Below are positions 8,044-16,213 of a stretch of 18,636 nucleotides of DNA, piece after piece. The translations under genes were made by a program, and so were the position numbers. Position 1 is the stretch's first letter; each line of letters begins with the position of its first letter. The stretch lies in NCBI GenBank assembly GCA_029262955.1, contig JAJCYL010000268.1, forward strand, positions 1 through 18,636. Reading direction: 5' to 3'. Source of the stretch: Cytophagales bacterium (GTDB lineage Bacteria; Bacteroidota; Bacteroidia; Cytophagales; Cyclobacteriaceae). A model generated the notes under the pieces. That model saw nothing but the letters and a program-made list of their open reading frames with translations. It made no database searches and was not told where the DNA came from.

Positions 8044-9405
8044 TTACTTATTTAGTGTTCCAAGTGATTTTTGAAGATCGACCTTGGCAATTAATGCGTC
8101 ATATAAGGCATTGGTATAATTAACTTCTGCCTCTTTATAAGTTGTTGTCGCATTGATTAATTCGATATTAGAACCTACTCCCTCTTGATATTTAATCTTT
8201 GACACATCATAAATTTCTTTTGACAATTCAAGATTTTCATTTTGAACTTCCAGGTTTTCAACTGCGGTTTCGAGGTCATTTCTTGCCCGAAGAATTTCAA
8301 TATCAATATTGCTCTTCAGTTGTTCTCGTTGATTGTTAATTTGATCCAACTTTACCCTGACCTTTTGGATTTGGTTGTGCTTTTTAAAAGAATCAAAAAT
8401 GGAGATGTTGAGATTTAAACCAATAGCACCACTTTCAAACCATGCCCTGTTGGCGCCACCAAAATCAAGGCTGGTGGCTCTACCAAGTCGTGATGATCCT
8501 GAGTTAGCACCCAGGGAAGCAAAAGCATTTAGATTGGGATAGTAGCCGGTTTTTATATTCCTAATATTTATTTCCTGTAACTTTTCATTCGTTTGAAGCT
8601 GTGAGAATTCAAGTCGATTTGAATAATCAAAATTGGCCAAATTATAAGCAGGCTCAGTGAATGTAATGGTTTCCAGGCTTTCGGTTAATTCTATGGATTG
8701 TAAAATGGGTAAACCCATTTGAAACTTAAGTAAATCCAGACTGAGGTCAGCCATGCGCCGGAACCTGTTCATCTCCACTATCAGGTTATTGTGTTGTACT
8801 TGTATCCTGCTTACATCAATTTTTTCAACAAAACCATTTTCAAACATTATTGTTGTCTCCCTCAGTAACGTATCTGTTGTGCCTAATTGTCTGGCAAATA
8901 ATTCAAGTCTTTCCTGGTTAACCAGGGCAGTGTAATAAGCCTTTGTTACCATTTCTGTTGCTTCTACTTCAGATAATTTCAGGTCTCGATAGGTAAGTTC
9001 TTTAAGTGTTTTGGCCGCCTTGAGACCGATAAAATAAGATGCATCAAACACCATTTGTTCAAGGGTGATGTCCATAAATGCACTATACTTTGTAGCAAAA
9101 GTTACTTCTTGGGTAGTTCCTTCGGGAACAGTTGACCCCGGAAAACTACTGATGTCAATTATGGTTTTGGGCAGAATTACATTATTTGTTAAGCCAGCAG
9201 AAGCATTTACTTGAGGTAAACCGATTGATAAAATTTCCCCTATTTCATTGTCCGAAGCTTTATGATCTAATTGCGCATTTTTCACGCCGATATTATTTTT
9301 CAGAGCAAAAGCCACTGCCTCGTCTAAAGAAAATCGTAATGTTTCTTGAGCGAAAGCGCCATAAAATCCTGTAAGAATTAAAATGAAAATAGTCCGTCCT
9401 TTCAT
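8044..9405 (-). CDS. TolC-family outer membrane efflux channel
   Basis: Outer membrane factor forming the exit duct of the tripartite pump; 453 residues, the usual size. A Sec signal peptide (residues 1-19, cleavage likely GAFA|QE) is followed by the typical opening LSLDEAVAFALKNN-like segment (here RFSLDEAVAFALKNNIGVKNA, about 24-44). Two TolC-type repeats follow, with long helical hairpins (about 130-230 and 345-440) and Gly/Asn-rich beta segments (about 60-120 and 285-335). The end, YKEAEVNYTNALYDALIAKVDLQKSLGTL, is characteristic of the family. It is second in the operon, 33 bases after tetR and 21 bases before the adaptor gene. Confidence 0.95.
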   Translation of the reverse strand: MKGRTIFILILTGFYGAFAQETLRFSLDEAVAFALKNNIGVKNAQLDHKASDNEIGEILSIGLPQVNASAGLTNNVILPKTIIDISSFPGSTVPEGTTQEVTFATKYSAFMDITLEQMVFDASYFIGLKAAKTLKELTYRDLKLSEVEATEMVTKAYYTALVNQERLELFARQLGTTDTLLRETTIMFENGFVEKIDVSRIQVQHNNLIVEMNRFRRMADLSLDLLKFQMGLPILQSIELTESLETITFTEPAYNLANFDYSNRLEFSQLQTNEKLQEINIRNIKTGYYPNLNAFASLGANSGSSRLGRATSLDFGGANRAWFESGAIGLNLNISIFDSFKKHNQIQKVRVKLDQINNQREQLKSNIDIEILRARNDLETAVENLEVQNENLELSKEIYDVSKIKYQEGVGSNIELINATTTYKEAEVNYTNALYDALIAKVDLQKSLGTLNK

Positions 9406-9438
9406 TATGAGTTATTTTACTATATATGACGATTGAAA

Positions 9439-10059
9439 TTAATTTCCTGGTACATTCTCGAATTGGAATAATTCGTTGTAGTAGGCCCTTCCTTTATCTG
9501 TTAAAATGCCGCTTACGAAGTGATCGAAAAACTGCATTTGAACTTCTTTAAAATCGAACCTGCCTCGAGGAAAAATTCTTGGATCAAATGACATTTGAAC
9601 TTGTTCAAGTCTCAAAATCGTTAGAATTTCAACGTCAATCTCGGTTCTGAAATAGCCCTCCTCAATTCCTCGCCGTAAGGATTTCCGCACATTTTCCTTA
9701 AAGAAATTTTCTTTAAAATCAATGAAGATGTCCCAGGCCTTTGGATGATATCTTTTTAAGTCAAATAGAATTGATGGATTTAGGTTTTCGAAGTTTTTTC
9801 TCAAGCACTTTGAAATGAGAAAAAGTTCTTCTATCGAATTGCCAGCTTGAGTATGAATATCATCGAATTCCTTTCTGTCACATTCCAAAAGGTACAGTGT
9901 AGCTTCACACACTAATTCGTCTTTGTCCTTAAAAAACTGGTAGATTGTTTTTTTAGAAATACCCAATTCCCGGGATATTTCATCCATGGTGACACTCTTG
10001 ACACCATAGAGTTGAAACAACTCGTCTGATTTGGCAATAATTTTCGCTTTACTTATCAA
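9439..10059 (-). CDS. TetR/AcrR-family transcriptional regulator of the efflux operon
   Basis: DNA-binding regulator, probably a repressor of its own efflux operon; 206 residues. The N-terminal TetR domain has a helix-turn-helix at about 25-45 (MDEISRELGISKKTIYQFF) followed by KDKDEL. The remaining helical part should be the ligand-binding and dimer domain. There is no in-frame ATG upstream: a TGA stop lies 18 bases before, so the TTG codon at 10057-10059 is the only sensible start that keeps helix 1. It is the first gene of the tetR-channel-adaptor-pump unit. The upstream inverted repeats at 10084-10126 are the likely binding sites. The ligand is unknown. Confidence 0.93.
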   Translation of the reverse strand: MISKAKIIAKSDELFQLYGVKSVTMDEISRELGISKKTIYQFFKDKDELVCEATLYLLECDRKEFDDIHTQAGNSIEELFLISKCLRKNFENLNPSILFDLKRYHPKAWDIFIDFKENFFKENVRKSLRRGIEEGYFRTEIDVEILTILRLEQVQMSFDPRIFPRGRFDFKEVQMQFFDHFVSGILTDKGRAYYNELFQFENVPGN

Positions 10060-10083
10060 GTGTCTTTTTTTTGATCAATAAAC

Positions 10084-10126
10084 TATGGAAACTTTAAGTA
10101 GTTAAAAAGTTTCCTTGGTTTCCATA
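10084..10126. promoter_or_regulatory. Nested inverted repeats upstream of tetR, likely operator
   Basis: Three copies of the GGAAAC box form two nested perfect inverted repeats. GGAAACTTT at 10087-10095 pairs with AAAGTTTCC at 10106-10114. The outer pair is TATGGAAAC at 10084-10092 with GTTTCCATA at 10118-10126. The cluster ends 25 bases before the TTG start of tetR. Position and dyad symmetry fit a TetR-family operator controlling the pump operon; binding itself is inference. Confidence 0.6.
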
Positions 10127-10129
10127 ACG

Positions 10130-10148
10130 AACCAAAGATTATTTGGTT
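10130..10148. repeat. Short inverted repeat in the tetR/oxygenase intergenic region
   Basis: AACCAAA at 10130-10136 and TTTGGTT at 10142-10148 are perfect 7-base arms around a 5-base spacer. It adjoins the GGAAAC cluster in the divergent intergenic region (10060-10270). It may be a second regulator site or part of the promoter of either gene; no clear promoter for the + strand gene was found. Confidence 0.45.
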
Positions 10149-10270
10149 ACGAATAATGATAAGTCGTGAGAACTTTCTTTTGGTTCAAAATTTTACATTT
10201 TATCATCTCTCCGACGGATAAAGCAAATGCTGTAGAAGTTTGCTAAATTGATTACCCAAATACGGATTTT

Positions 10271-11110
10271 ATGAAACTTTCAGGATTATCAGAACAAGCT
10301 ATCCAATCTTATGGCTCTGACGGCTACATCTTTATCCGCAACTTCTTGAGTGGTGGTGAAGTGGCAAGACTTAGCCAAACTGCACTTGGAGATGGCGTCA
10401 TGATTAACAATTCGCTGGATTTGAATGATCAATCTGGTAAAAAAACGAAACTCTCGCTGTGGTTCACACCCGGCAACGATCCATTCGGATACCTAATTAA
10501 ATCTAACAAAATGCTCAGTGTGGTGCGCCCCTTACTGGATAGTGAGTCACCTGTTTGCCATTTTCATTCTAAGCTAATGCAGAAGGAACCTAAAGTAGGA
10601 GGGGCATGGGAATGGCATCAGGACTATGGCTATTGGTATAAAAACCAATTCATGTTTCCAGATCAATTAATTAGTGTTATGGTAGCACTGACACCCGCTA
10701 CGAAAGAGAATGGCTGTATTGAGGTCATAAAAGGGTCACATAAGTTAGGAAGAGTAAATCACGGATTTGCCGGTGAACAAGTTGGTGCTGACATGGTAAT
10801 GGTTAATAATGCATTGAAGACGATGGATACAGTGCATTGTGTCATGGATGCCGGTGATGCTTTAGTTTTTCACAGCAACCTACTTCACAGGTCGGCCGCT
10901 AACTTGTCAGATGATCCACGCTGGTCAATTATCTCCTGTTTTTCCTCACAATCAAATTTGGCATATAATGAAACATCCGAATCATGGAGACAGCCTATTG
11001 AGGAAGTACCAAATGATGCCATATTGAATTGGGAAACGGAATCTTTGGCAAATGCGGATTTTTTAAAAAAGGAAAACGATCCAGCCCTGAAAGATACGGG
11101 CTGGGAGTAA
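10271..11110 (+). CDS. Phytanoyl-CoA dioxygenase-family (PhyH) Fe(II)/2-oxoglutarate oxygenase
   Basis: Probable non-heme iron oxygenase that hydroxylates an unknown substrate with O2 and 2-oxoglutarate; 279 residues, predicted cytosolic. The metal triad is visible: His116 and Asp118 in WEWHQDYGYW, and His206 in SNLLHRSAANLS. Arg217 is 11 residues after the distal His, as for the 2-oxoglutarate-binding Arg of PhyH enzymes. Other family marks are ALTPATKENGCIEVIKGSHKLG (in the segment 139-160) and GDALVFHSN (195-203). Phytanoyl-CoA, ectoine and many natural products are substrates of relatives. The Trp-rich stretch after H-x-D is not the EctD signature, and no biosynthetic neighbours help. It is divergent from tetR, convergent with korB (22-base gap) and probably monocistronic. 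Confidence 0.9.
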   Translation: MKLSGLSEQAIQSYGSDGYIFIRNFLSGGEVARLSQTALGDGVMINNSLDLNDQSGKKTKLSLWFTPGNDPFGYLIKSNKMLSVVRPLLDSESPVCHFHSKLMQKEPKVGGAWEWHQDYGYWYKNQFMFPDQLISVMVALTPATKENGCIEVIKGSHKLGRVNHGFAGEQVGADMVMVNNALKTMDTVHCVMDAGDALVFHSNLLHRSAANLSDDPRWSIISCFSSQSNLAYNETSESWRQPIEEVPNDAILNWETESLANADFLKKENDPALKDTGWE

Positions 11111-11132
11111 GCAGTTCTTTGGTAGCTTAAAA

Positions 11133-12173
11133 TCAGTCTATTATCCAGGTGCTGCTTCCACTTAATAAAGCATCTAAATCGCCCTCACCTTTAGCCTTTT
11201 TGGTTTGTTCAATCTGTTCAGACATCAATTCCTGATATTGAGGTCGATCTTCCTGGTAGATCACTCCGAAAGGCCTTGGGAGAGAATTTTCGTCCTGGTA
11301 ATGTTCGAAAAAACCTGTTAAGATGCTTGCTTTAACCTTGTCGTGCTCGTCATGTACCCAAAGCTCATCTTTGGATGCGCCCTCCTCGAGGCTAACAATT
11401 ACGGGTTTAAAACCGTCCAGTTTGATTCCCTTACTGCCATTTTCACCATATACAAGAGGCTGCCCTGACTCAAGGAATAGAGTGGATTGAGCCTTAGTCC
11501 CTTTGTCGGTATAAGTGAAAAATGCTCCGTCATTGAAGACGTTACAATTTTGATAAATCTCTAATAAAGAAGTGCCAAGGTGTGTGTTTGCTTTTAAAAG
11601 CGTCTCTCTCAGGTGCTTTGGATCCCTATCCATAGATCTGGCTATAAATGACCCACCTGCACCAAGGCTTAGTGCTAATGGATTAAAAGGTGTATCTATT
11701 GATCCATATGGTGTTGAACCAGTAATCGTGCCCTTAGGTGAAGTAGGAGAATATTGCCCTTTGGTTAATCCGTAGATCTCATTATTAAATAGAAGAAGAT
11801 TGAGATTAAAATTGCGGCGTAATGCGTGAATAAGATGATTTCCACCTATAGAAAGGCAATCCCCGTCACCACTAACGACCCAAACACTGAGGTCTGGTCT
11901 CACAGATTTTAACCCACTGGCAAATCCTGGGGCTCTGCCATGAATACTATGGATGCCATAGGTATCCATGTAGTAGGGAAACCTTGCTGCACAGCCAATT
12001 CCGGAAATAAAGACAATTTCTTCCTTAGAAAGCCCCGTTTCAGCCATCACGGTCTGTACCTGTTTCAATATGGAATAATCACCACATCCGGGACACCACC
12101 TTACGTCCTGATCGGTGGCAAAGTCTTTTGATGTTAAATTTGGACTACCCAGGGTTGCTTCCGCTGTCGACAT
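11133..12173 (-). CDS. korB: 2-oxoacid:ferredoxin oxidoreductase, beta (TPP) subunit
   Basis: Catalytic subunit of 2-oxoacid (probably 2-oxoglutarate) oxidation to the acyl-CoA with ferredoxin as electron acceptor; 346 residues. The Cys set for one [4Fe-4S] cluster is C27-x2-C30 (WCPGCGD), C61 (GIGCAAR) and C210, with the same spacing pattern as archaeal beta subunits. The thiamine diphosphate motif runs from GDGDCLSIGG (102-111) to NNEIYGLTKGQ (130-140). The ATG lies 18 bases after korA on the same strand, so the two form an operon. 2-oxoglutarate is preferred as substrate because such gamma-alpha-fused KorAB enzymes are widespread in aerobic Bacteroidota, but pyruvate cannot be excluded. 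Confidence 0.93.
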   Translation of the reverse strand: MSTAEATLGSPNLTSKDFATDQDVRWCPGCGDYSILKQVQTVMAETGLSKEEIVFISGIGCAARFPYYMDTYGIHSIHGRAPGFASGLKSVRPDLSVWVVSGDGDCLSIGGNHLIHALRRNFNLNLLLFNNEIYGLTKGQYSPTSPKGTITGSTPYGSIDTPFNPLALSLGAGGSFIARSMDRDPKHLRETLLKANTHLGTSLLEIYQNCNVFNDGAFFTYTDKGTKAQSTLFLESGQPLVYGENGSKGIKLDGFKPVIVSLEEGASKDELWVHDEHDKVKASILTGFFEHYQDENSLPRPFGVIYQEDRPQYQELMSEQIEQTKKAKGEGDLDALLSGSSTWIID

Positions 12174-12191
12174 TTTCTTATTCTTAACTTG

Positions 12192-14030
12192 TTAAATCAA
12201 TTCTACTACTTTGTTTTTGATCTCACTGGATGAAAAGGGCATCCCCTTTATTTTATTCAATCCAATGGCATCAATCAGGTATTTACTCCTGATTATTTGA
12301 ACTAACTGACCCATATTCATCTCGGGTATAAGAACGTGTTTGAAGTTCTTCAAGATCTCACCAAGATTTTTCGGTAATGGATGGACATGCCTAAGATGGG
12401 CATGAGACACCTCCTGGCCCTCTGCTAACAGGTCTCTCACGGCAGTTTTTATGGAACCATAAGTGGAACCCCATCCTAGAATTAAGACGTCTCCTTTTTC
12501 CGGGCCATTGTCAATTTCAAGTTTTGGCAGATATTCGGCAATTTTTTCAATGCGTTCAGCTCTCAACTTAGTCATGAACTCATGATTATCCGGATCATAA
12601 GAAACATTGCCGGTCTCATTTTCTTTTTCTATTCCGCCTATTCTATGCTGAAGGCCTTTCATACCAGGCAATGCCCACTTCCTCACCAACTTGTCATCTC
12701 TCTTATAAGGTAGAAATTCTTCAGTTGAGCCATTCAATTTCTCTTTAGCCATAGGTGGCGTGATCACTGGAATATCCTTGGCTTGGGGGAATTTCCATGG
12801 CTCAGATCCATTCGCAATGTATCCGTCAGAAAGTAATATTACCGGGGTCATGTGCTCAACGGCCATCCGACACGCTTCGATAGTTGTTTCAAAACAATCT
12901 GCCGGTGAGCGGGTGGCAATTACCGGAAGAGGAGCCTCTCCATTTCTACCATATAATGCCTGGAATAAGTCTGCTTGCTCCGTTTTGGTTGGTAGACCTG
13001 TTGACGGCCCACCACGTTGTACGTTGACCACTACCAAAGGTATTTCCAGGATTACTGCCAAACCAAGAGCCTCTCCCTTCAATGCAATACCTGGTCCCGA
13101 AGAACCTGTAACCCCTAAAGCGCCACCAAATGATGCTCCGATTGCTGAACAAATTGCCGCTATTTCATCTTCTGCCTGGTAGGTTTTAACACCAAAATTT
13201 TTGTGCTTAGCCAGCTCATGCAGCAAACTGGAAGCTGGAGTAATAGGGTAGCTTCCATAAAATAACTCCAATCCAGCCTTTTGAGTGGCGGCAATCAAGC
13301 CCAAACCAATGGCTTGATTTCCATTAATGGTACGATAAGTGCCTTTTGGAAGAGGTGCAGGACCAATTTCATAGCGTGTAGAGAATGCCTCAGCAGTATC
13401 ACCGAAATGATATCCGGCCTTTAATACGGCAATGTTTGCATCTCTTAGCTCCGGCTTCTTACCAAATTTCGTACTTATAAAATTAATCGAATTGTCGAGC
13501 GAGCGGTTATAGATCCAGTAAACAAAGCCGAGAACGAACATGTTTTTAGATCGGTCCATCTCTTTTTGACCTAGGCCTGAATCTTTAAGCGCCTCCCGGG
13601 TCAATTTGGTAACATCAACTTTATGCACCTCATAATCTTCCAGAGAATGATTCTCTAATGGATTAGCACCCTCGTCATATTTAGCCAGTCGTAAATTTTT
13701 GCTATCAAAACCACTTTCATTGGCAATGATAATTCCGCCTTTTTTCAGTGTGGACAAATTAGCTTTCAAAGCCGCAGCATTCATTGCTACCATCACATCA
13801 CACTCATCGCCCGGCGTATAAATATTTACACTGCCAAACTTTAATTGAAATCCTGAAACACCGGCAAGAGTGCCAATAGGTGCCCGGATTTCAGCGGGAA
13901 AGTTAGGAAATGTACTTACATCATTGCCCAATTGAGCAGCAGTATCAGTAAACTGGCCCCCTGTCAGTTGGATTCCGTCTCCCGAGTCTCCGGCAAACAA
14001 AATGGTGACCTCTTTTAGTTGTGTTTCCAA
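12192..14030 (-). CDS. korA: 2-oxoacid:ferredoxin oxidoreductase, fused gamma-alpha subunit
   Basis: 612 residues. The gamma domain comes first (about 5-215, with AGDSGDGIQLTGG at 13-25), then the alpha domain with YPITPAS (261-267), AEDEIAA (286-292), GSSGPGI (309-315) and QRGGPSTGLPTKTEQADL (338-355). A C-terminal domain (about 505-612) carries LGWGSTYGS and HLRHVHPLP. With KorB it makes the CoA-dependent 2-oxoacid dehydrogenase that reduces ferredoxin. No ferredoxin gene is adjacent. The start appears to be TTG at 14028-14030: an in-frame TAA occurs 15 bases upstream with no ATG between, and the conserved beta strand VTILFAG begins at residue 8. It is divergent from the 3-hydroxybutyryl-CoA dehydrogenase gene. 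Confidence 0.94.
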   Translation of the reverse strand: METQLKEVTILFAGDSGDGIQLTGGQFTDTAAQLGNDVSTFPNFPAEIRAPIGTLAGVSGFQLKFGSVNIYTPGDECDVMVAMNAAALKANLSTLKKGGIIIANESGFDSKNLRLAKYDEGANPLENHSLEDYEVHKVDVTKLTREALKDSGLGQKEMDRSKNMFVLGFVYWIYNRSLDNSINFISTKFGKKPELRDANIAVLKAGYHFGDTAEAFSTRYEIGPAPLPKGTYRTINGNQAIGLGLIAATQKAGLELFYGSYPITPASSLLHELAKHKNFGVKTYQAEDEIAAICSAIGASFGGALGVTGSSGPGIALKGEALGLAVILEIPLVVVNVQRGGPSTGLPTKTEQADLFQALYGRNGEAPLPVIATRSPADCFETTIEACRMAVEHMTPVILLSDGYIANGSEPWKFPQAKDIPVITPPMAKEKLNGSTEEFLPYKRDDKLVRKWALPGMKGLQHRIGGIEKENETGNVSYDPDNHEFMTKLRAERIEKIAEYLPKLEIDNGPEKGDVLILGWGSTYGSIKTAVRDLLAEGQEVSHAHLRHVHPLPKNLGEILKNFKHVLIPEMNMGQLVQIIRSKYLIDAIGLNKIKGMPFSSSEIKNKVVELI

Positions 14031-14250
14031 AATGATATGCAGTGTTTAAACCAATGTATAAAAATAGCCAACCAATCCTAAAGAATTAGAGAATCCAACT
14101 GAAAATGATTGATAACAAACTCAAATGTTCGATACCTTACATATAGCAGACAAATTAATTGTTGGATCAGTCTGCTTTAAACAGGTGATCTCCCTGAGAA
14201 TCAAGTTTGATTTTTATAATTTCGAACTGAATTTGTACTACAGAAATTTA

Positions 14251-15138
14251 ATGGAAAATATTGCAGTTATAGGATCAGGTACAATGGGAAACGGCATTGC
14301 CCATGTCTTTGCTCAAAATGATTACAAAGTAGCTTTAATCGATATTTCTAATGATGCTTTGGAAAAGGCATTAGCTACCATTTCAAGGAACCTTGACCGG
14401 CAGATAAAGAAGGAACTCATCTCAGAAGAGAAAAAAGGACTTATTCTGAGCAATATTAAGACTTTTAACACCATTGCTGATGGTGTAAGTCAAGCCGATT
14501 TGGTGGTCGAAGCTGCGACCGAAAATGAAAAGATAAAATTCGACATATTCAGAGAGATAGATTCTTCTTGTAAGCCTTCAGCAATTTTAGCATCAAACAC
14601 CTCATCAATATCCATTACTAAGGTGGGTGCTGTAACATCTCATCCCGAAAGAGTTATAGGGATGCACTTCATGAATCCGGTTCCTATTATGAAACTTGTC
14701 GAAGTAATAAGAGGTTATGCGACAAGTGATGAAGTGACCGGGGTAATTATGGGGGTTTCTAAGAATCTGGGGAAAGTTCCTGTGGAGGTTAACGATTATC
14801 CCGGGTTTGTGGCCAATCGCATATTAATGCCAATGATCAATGAAGCAGTTTATACTTTATTTGAGGGTGTTGCAGGGGTCAATGAAATTGACACAGTAAT
14901 GAAATTGGGGATGGCTCACCCTATGGGGCCTTTACAACTCGCAGATTTTATTGGATTGGATGTTTGTCTCTCAATATTGAGAGTGCTTCATGAAGGCTTT
15001 GGTAATCCAAAATATTCGCCTTGCCCATTATTGGTAAATATGGTAGAAGCTGGATTCCTTGGGGTAAAGTCAGGGGAGGGTTTTTATCTTTACCAACAAG
15101 AATCCAAGGATTTGCGAGTGTCTCAGAGATTTAATTAA
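14251..15138 (+). CDS. 3-hydroxybutyryl-CoA dehydrogenase
   Basis: NAD(P)-dependent oxidoreductase converting 3-hydroxyacyl-CoA (typically C4) to 3-oxoacyl-CoA, used in fatty acid breakdown or in C4 acyl-CoA metabolism. It has 295 residues from the ATG at 14251, typical for the stand-alone enzyme. The open frame extends 126 bases further upstream, but that segment is unlike the family and the Rossmann motif GSGTMG (8-13) must be near the start. Asp31 is at the adenine-ribose position, favouring NAD. ASNTSS (114-119), catalytic His139 in GMHFMNPVP and Glu151 are present. The C-terminal helical domain shows YPGFVANR (183-190) and HPMGPLQLADFIGLD (223-237). The stop codon abuts the next ATG with no gap. 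Confidence 0.95.
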   Translation: MENIAVIGSGTMGNGIAHVFAQNDYKVALIDISNDALEKALATISRNLDRQIKKELISEEKKGLILSNIKTFNTIADGVSQADLVVEAATENEKIKFDIFREIDSSCKPSAILASNTSSISITKVGAVTSHPERVIGMHFMNPVPIMKLVEVIRGYATSDEVTGVIMGVSKNLGKVPVEVNDYPGFVANRILMPMINEAVYTLFEGVAGVNEIDTVMKLGMAHPMGPLQLADFIGLDVCLSILRVLHEGFGNPKYSPCPLLVNMVEAGFLGVKSGEGFYLYQQESKDLRVSQRFN

Positions 15139-16167
15139 ATGGCTAAAAGAAAAACATCAAAGCCAAAAGCTTCAGCAAAGAAAAGGCCTACAAAGAAGTC
15201 TGGAAATAAGTCTGGTGGAGGAATTGCTGCTGGACTTTTAGGCGTCATAATCATTCTTGGAGTAATAGTTAGCTATTACTATACCAAGGAGGATCCGCCG
15301 ACTAAGTCGACGGATCAAAGACAATCGGAGTTAAGTCAGCCGAAACGAGCAATTGAAAAAGAAACCGAAAGCAAGGAAGCTGCCAGGACGGCTGAATCTA
15401 AGGCTCAACCCGCTGAAAAAGAATCTAAAGAAACCAACCCAGATCTCCCGGATTACGAAAACGTCGATGCCTACTATTTCACCAACTCCTTTGACTTTGC
15501 CTGGCCTGCATATGATGTCGATGATCTGGTTGTCGAGCATGAAGGTTTTACGCTCAGTTATGACGAGAAAAATGAGCAGGCCAGTTGGGTGGCGTATAAG
15601 TTAGAAAAGTCAAACCTGGACAGAGCTCGTTTCAAAAGGAAGGACAATTTCAGGGAGGATCCCCTTGTCAGAACTGGTTCTGCCTCCCTAAATGACTATA
15701 AGAAATCTGGATATGATCGGGGGCATCTGGCACCTGCCGCCGACTTCACATGGTCAGAGAAAGCATTGGATCACACATTTTTTATGAGTAATATGAGCCC
15801 ACAGGTTCCGGGCTTCAATCGGGGAATTTGGAAGAGGCTTGAAGAGCAGGTTAGGGACTGGGCTAGAGCAAATGGTAGTATCTATGTGGTAACCGGGCCG
15901 ATAATAACCAACAGAAAAGACAGAATAGGTACGAATAAGGTGACTATACCTACGTCCTATTACAAGGTGATTCTGGATATTCAGGAACCTGAATTGAAGG
16001 CGATTGGCTTTGTAATGGAGAATAAGAAATCCGACAATGAACTTTTGAGTTTTGCAGTATCGGTTGATAAAGTAGAGGAAATTACCGGACTAGACTTTTT
16101 CCCTTCGATTCCGGATGAGCTGGAAAGAAAATTGGAGTCAAGCATCAGTGTTAGTAGCTGGAAATAA
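15139..16167 (+). CDS. Membrane-tethered DNA/RNA non-specific endonuclease (NucA-like, beta-beta-alpha-metal)
   Basis: 342 residues. A very basic N-terminus (1-24, Lys/Arg/Ser) precedes one hydrophobic helix (about 28-48), then a long charged Glu/Lys/Ala linker (50-105) and the nuclease domain (about 110-338). By the positive-inside rule the catalytic domain should face the periplasm (inference). The DRGH motif is at 193-196 with His196 as general base. Asn227 (31 residues later) and Glu235 match the metal-site Asn155 and Glu163 of Anabaena NucA in spacing. The family cuts single- and double-stranded DNA and RNA using a divalent metal. Start ATG directly follows the preceding stop (TAA|ATG), implying coupling. 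No NuiA-like inhibitor gene was recognised next to it. Confidence 0.92.
   Translation: MAKRKTSKPKASAKKRPTKKSGNKSGGGIAAGLLGVIIILGVIVSYYYTKEDPPTKSTDQRQSELSQPKRAIEKETESKEAARTAESKAQPAEKESKETNPDLPDYENVDAYYFTNSFDFAWPAYDVDDLVVEHEGFTLSYDEKNEQASWVAYKLEKSNLDRARFKRKDNFREDPLVRTGSASLNDYKKSGYDRGHLAPAADFTWSEKALDHTFFMSNMSPQVPGFNRGIWKRLEEQVRDWARANGSIYVVTGPIITNRKDRIGTNKVTIPTSYYKVILDIQEPELKAIGFVMENKKSDNELLSFAVSVDKVEEITGLDFFPSIPDELERKLESSISVSSWK
15292..15316. repeat. Near-perfect inverted repeat inside the nuclease gene
   Basis: GATCCGCCGACT at 15292-15303 and AGTCGACGGATC at 15305-15316 are complementary at 11 of 12 positions around a single central base. It lies in the codons just after the membrane helix (residues about 52-60). 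It could form a hairpin in mRNA or be a chance palindrome shaped by codon choice. Confidence 0.55.
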
Positions 16168-16213
16168 AATGAGACAACCGCAACCATTCACTTCGCATTT
16201 ATGTTCTCATACT

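Noticed and set aside
10179..10201. TTTG and TACATTTT as a promoter of the oxygenase gene
   Set aside because: The spacing is only 11 bases and the -7 box lacks its final G.
10271..11110. Ectoine hydroxylase (EctD) for the PhyH-family gene
   Set aside because: The stretch following the H-x-D motif lacks the EctD signature, and no ectoine synthesis genes are near.
12760..13182. 140-residue + strand frame opposite korA, and a 68-residue - strand frame in another phase
   Set aside because: Both overlap the conserved alpha domain of korA and show no domain or sensible composition.
14125..14250. N-terminal extension of the 3-hydroxybutyryl-CoA dehydrogenase frame
   Set aside because: The 42 extra residues have no match to the family, whose Rossmann motif begins within about 10 residues of the start; ATG at 14251 is the natural start.
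16115..16213. Earlier start of the zinc-finger protein overlapping the nuclease gene
   Set aside because: Starting at 16115 would put 33 residues before the signal peptide core and overlap the nuclease by 53 bases; 16214 (or possibly 16169) is more sensible.
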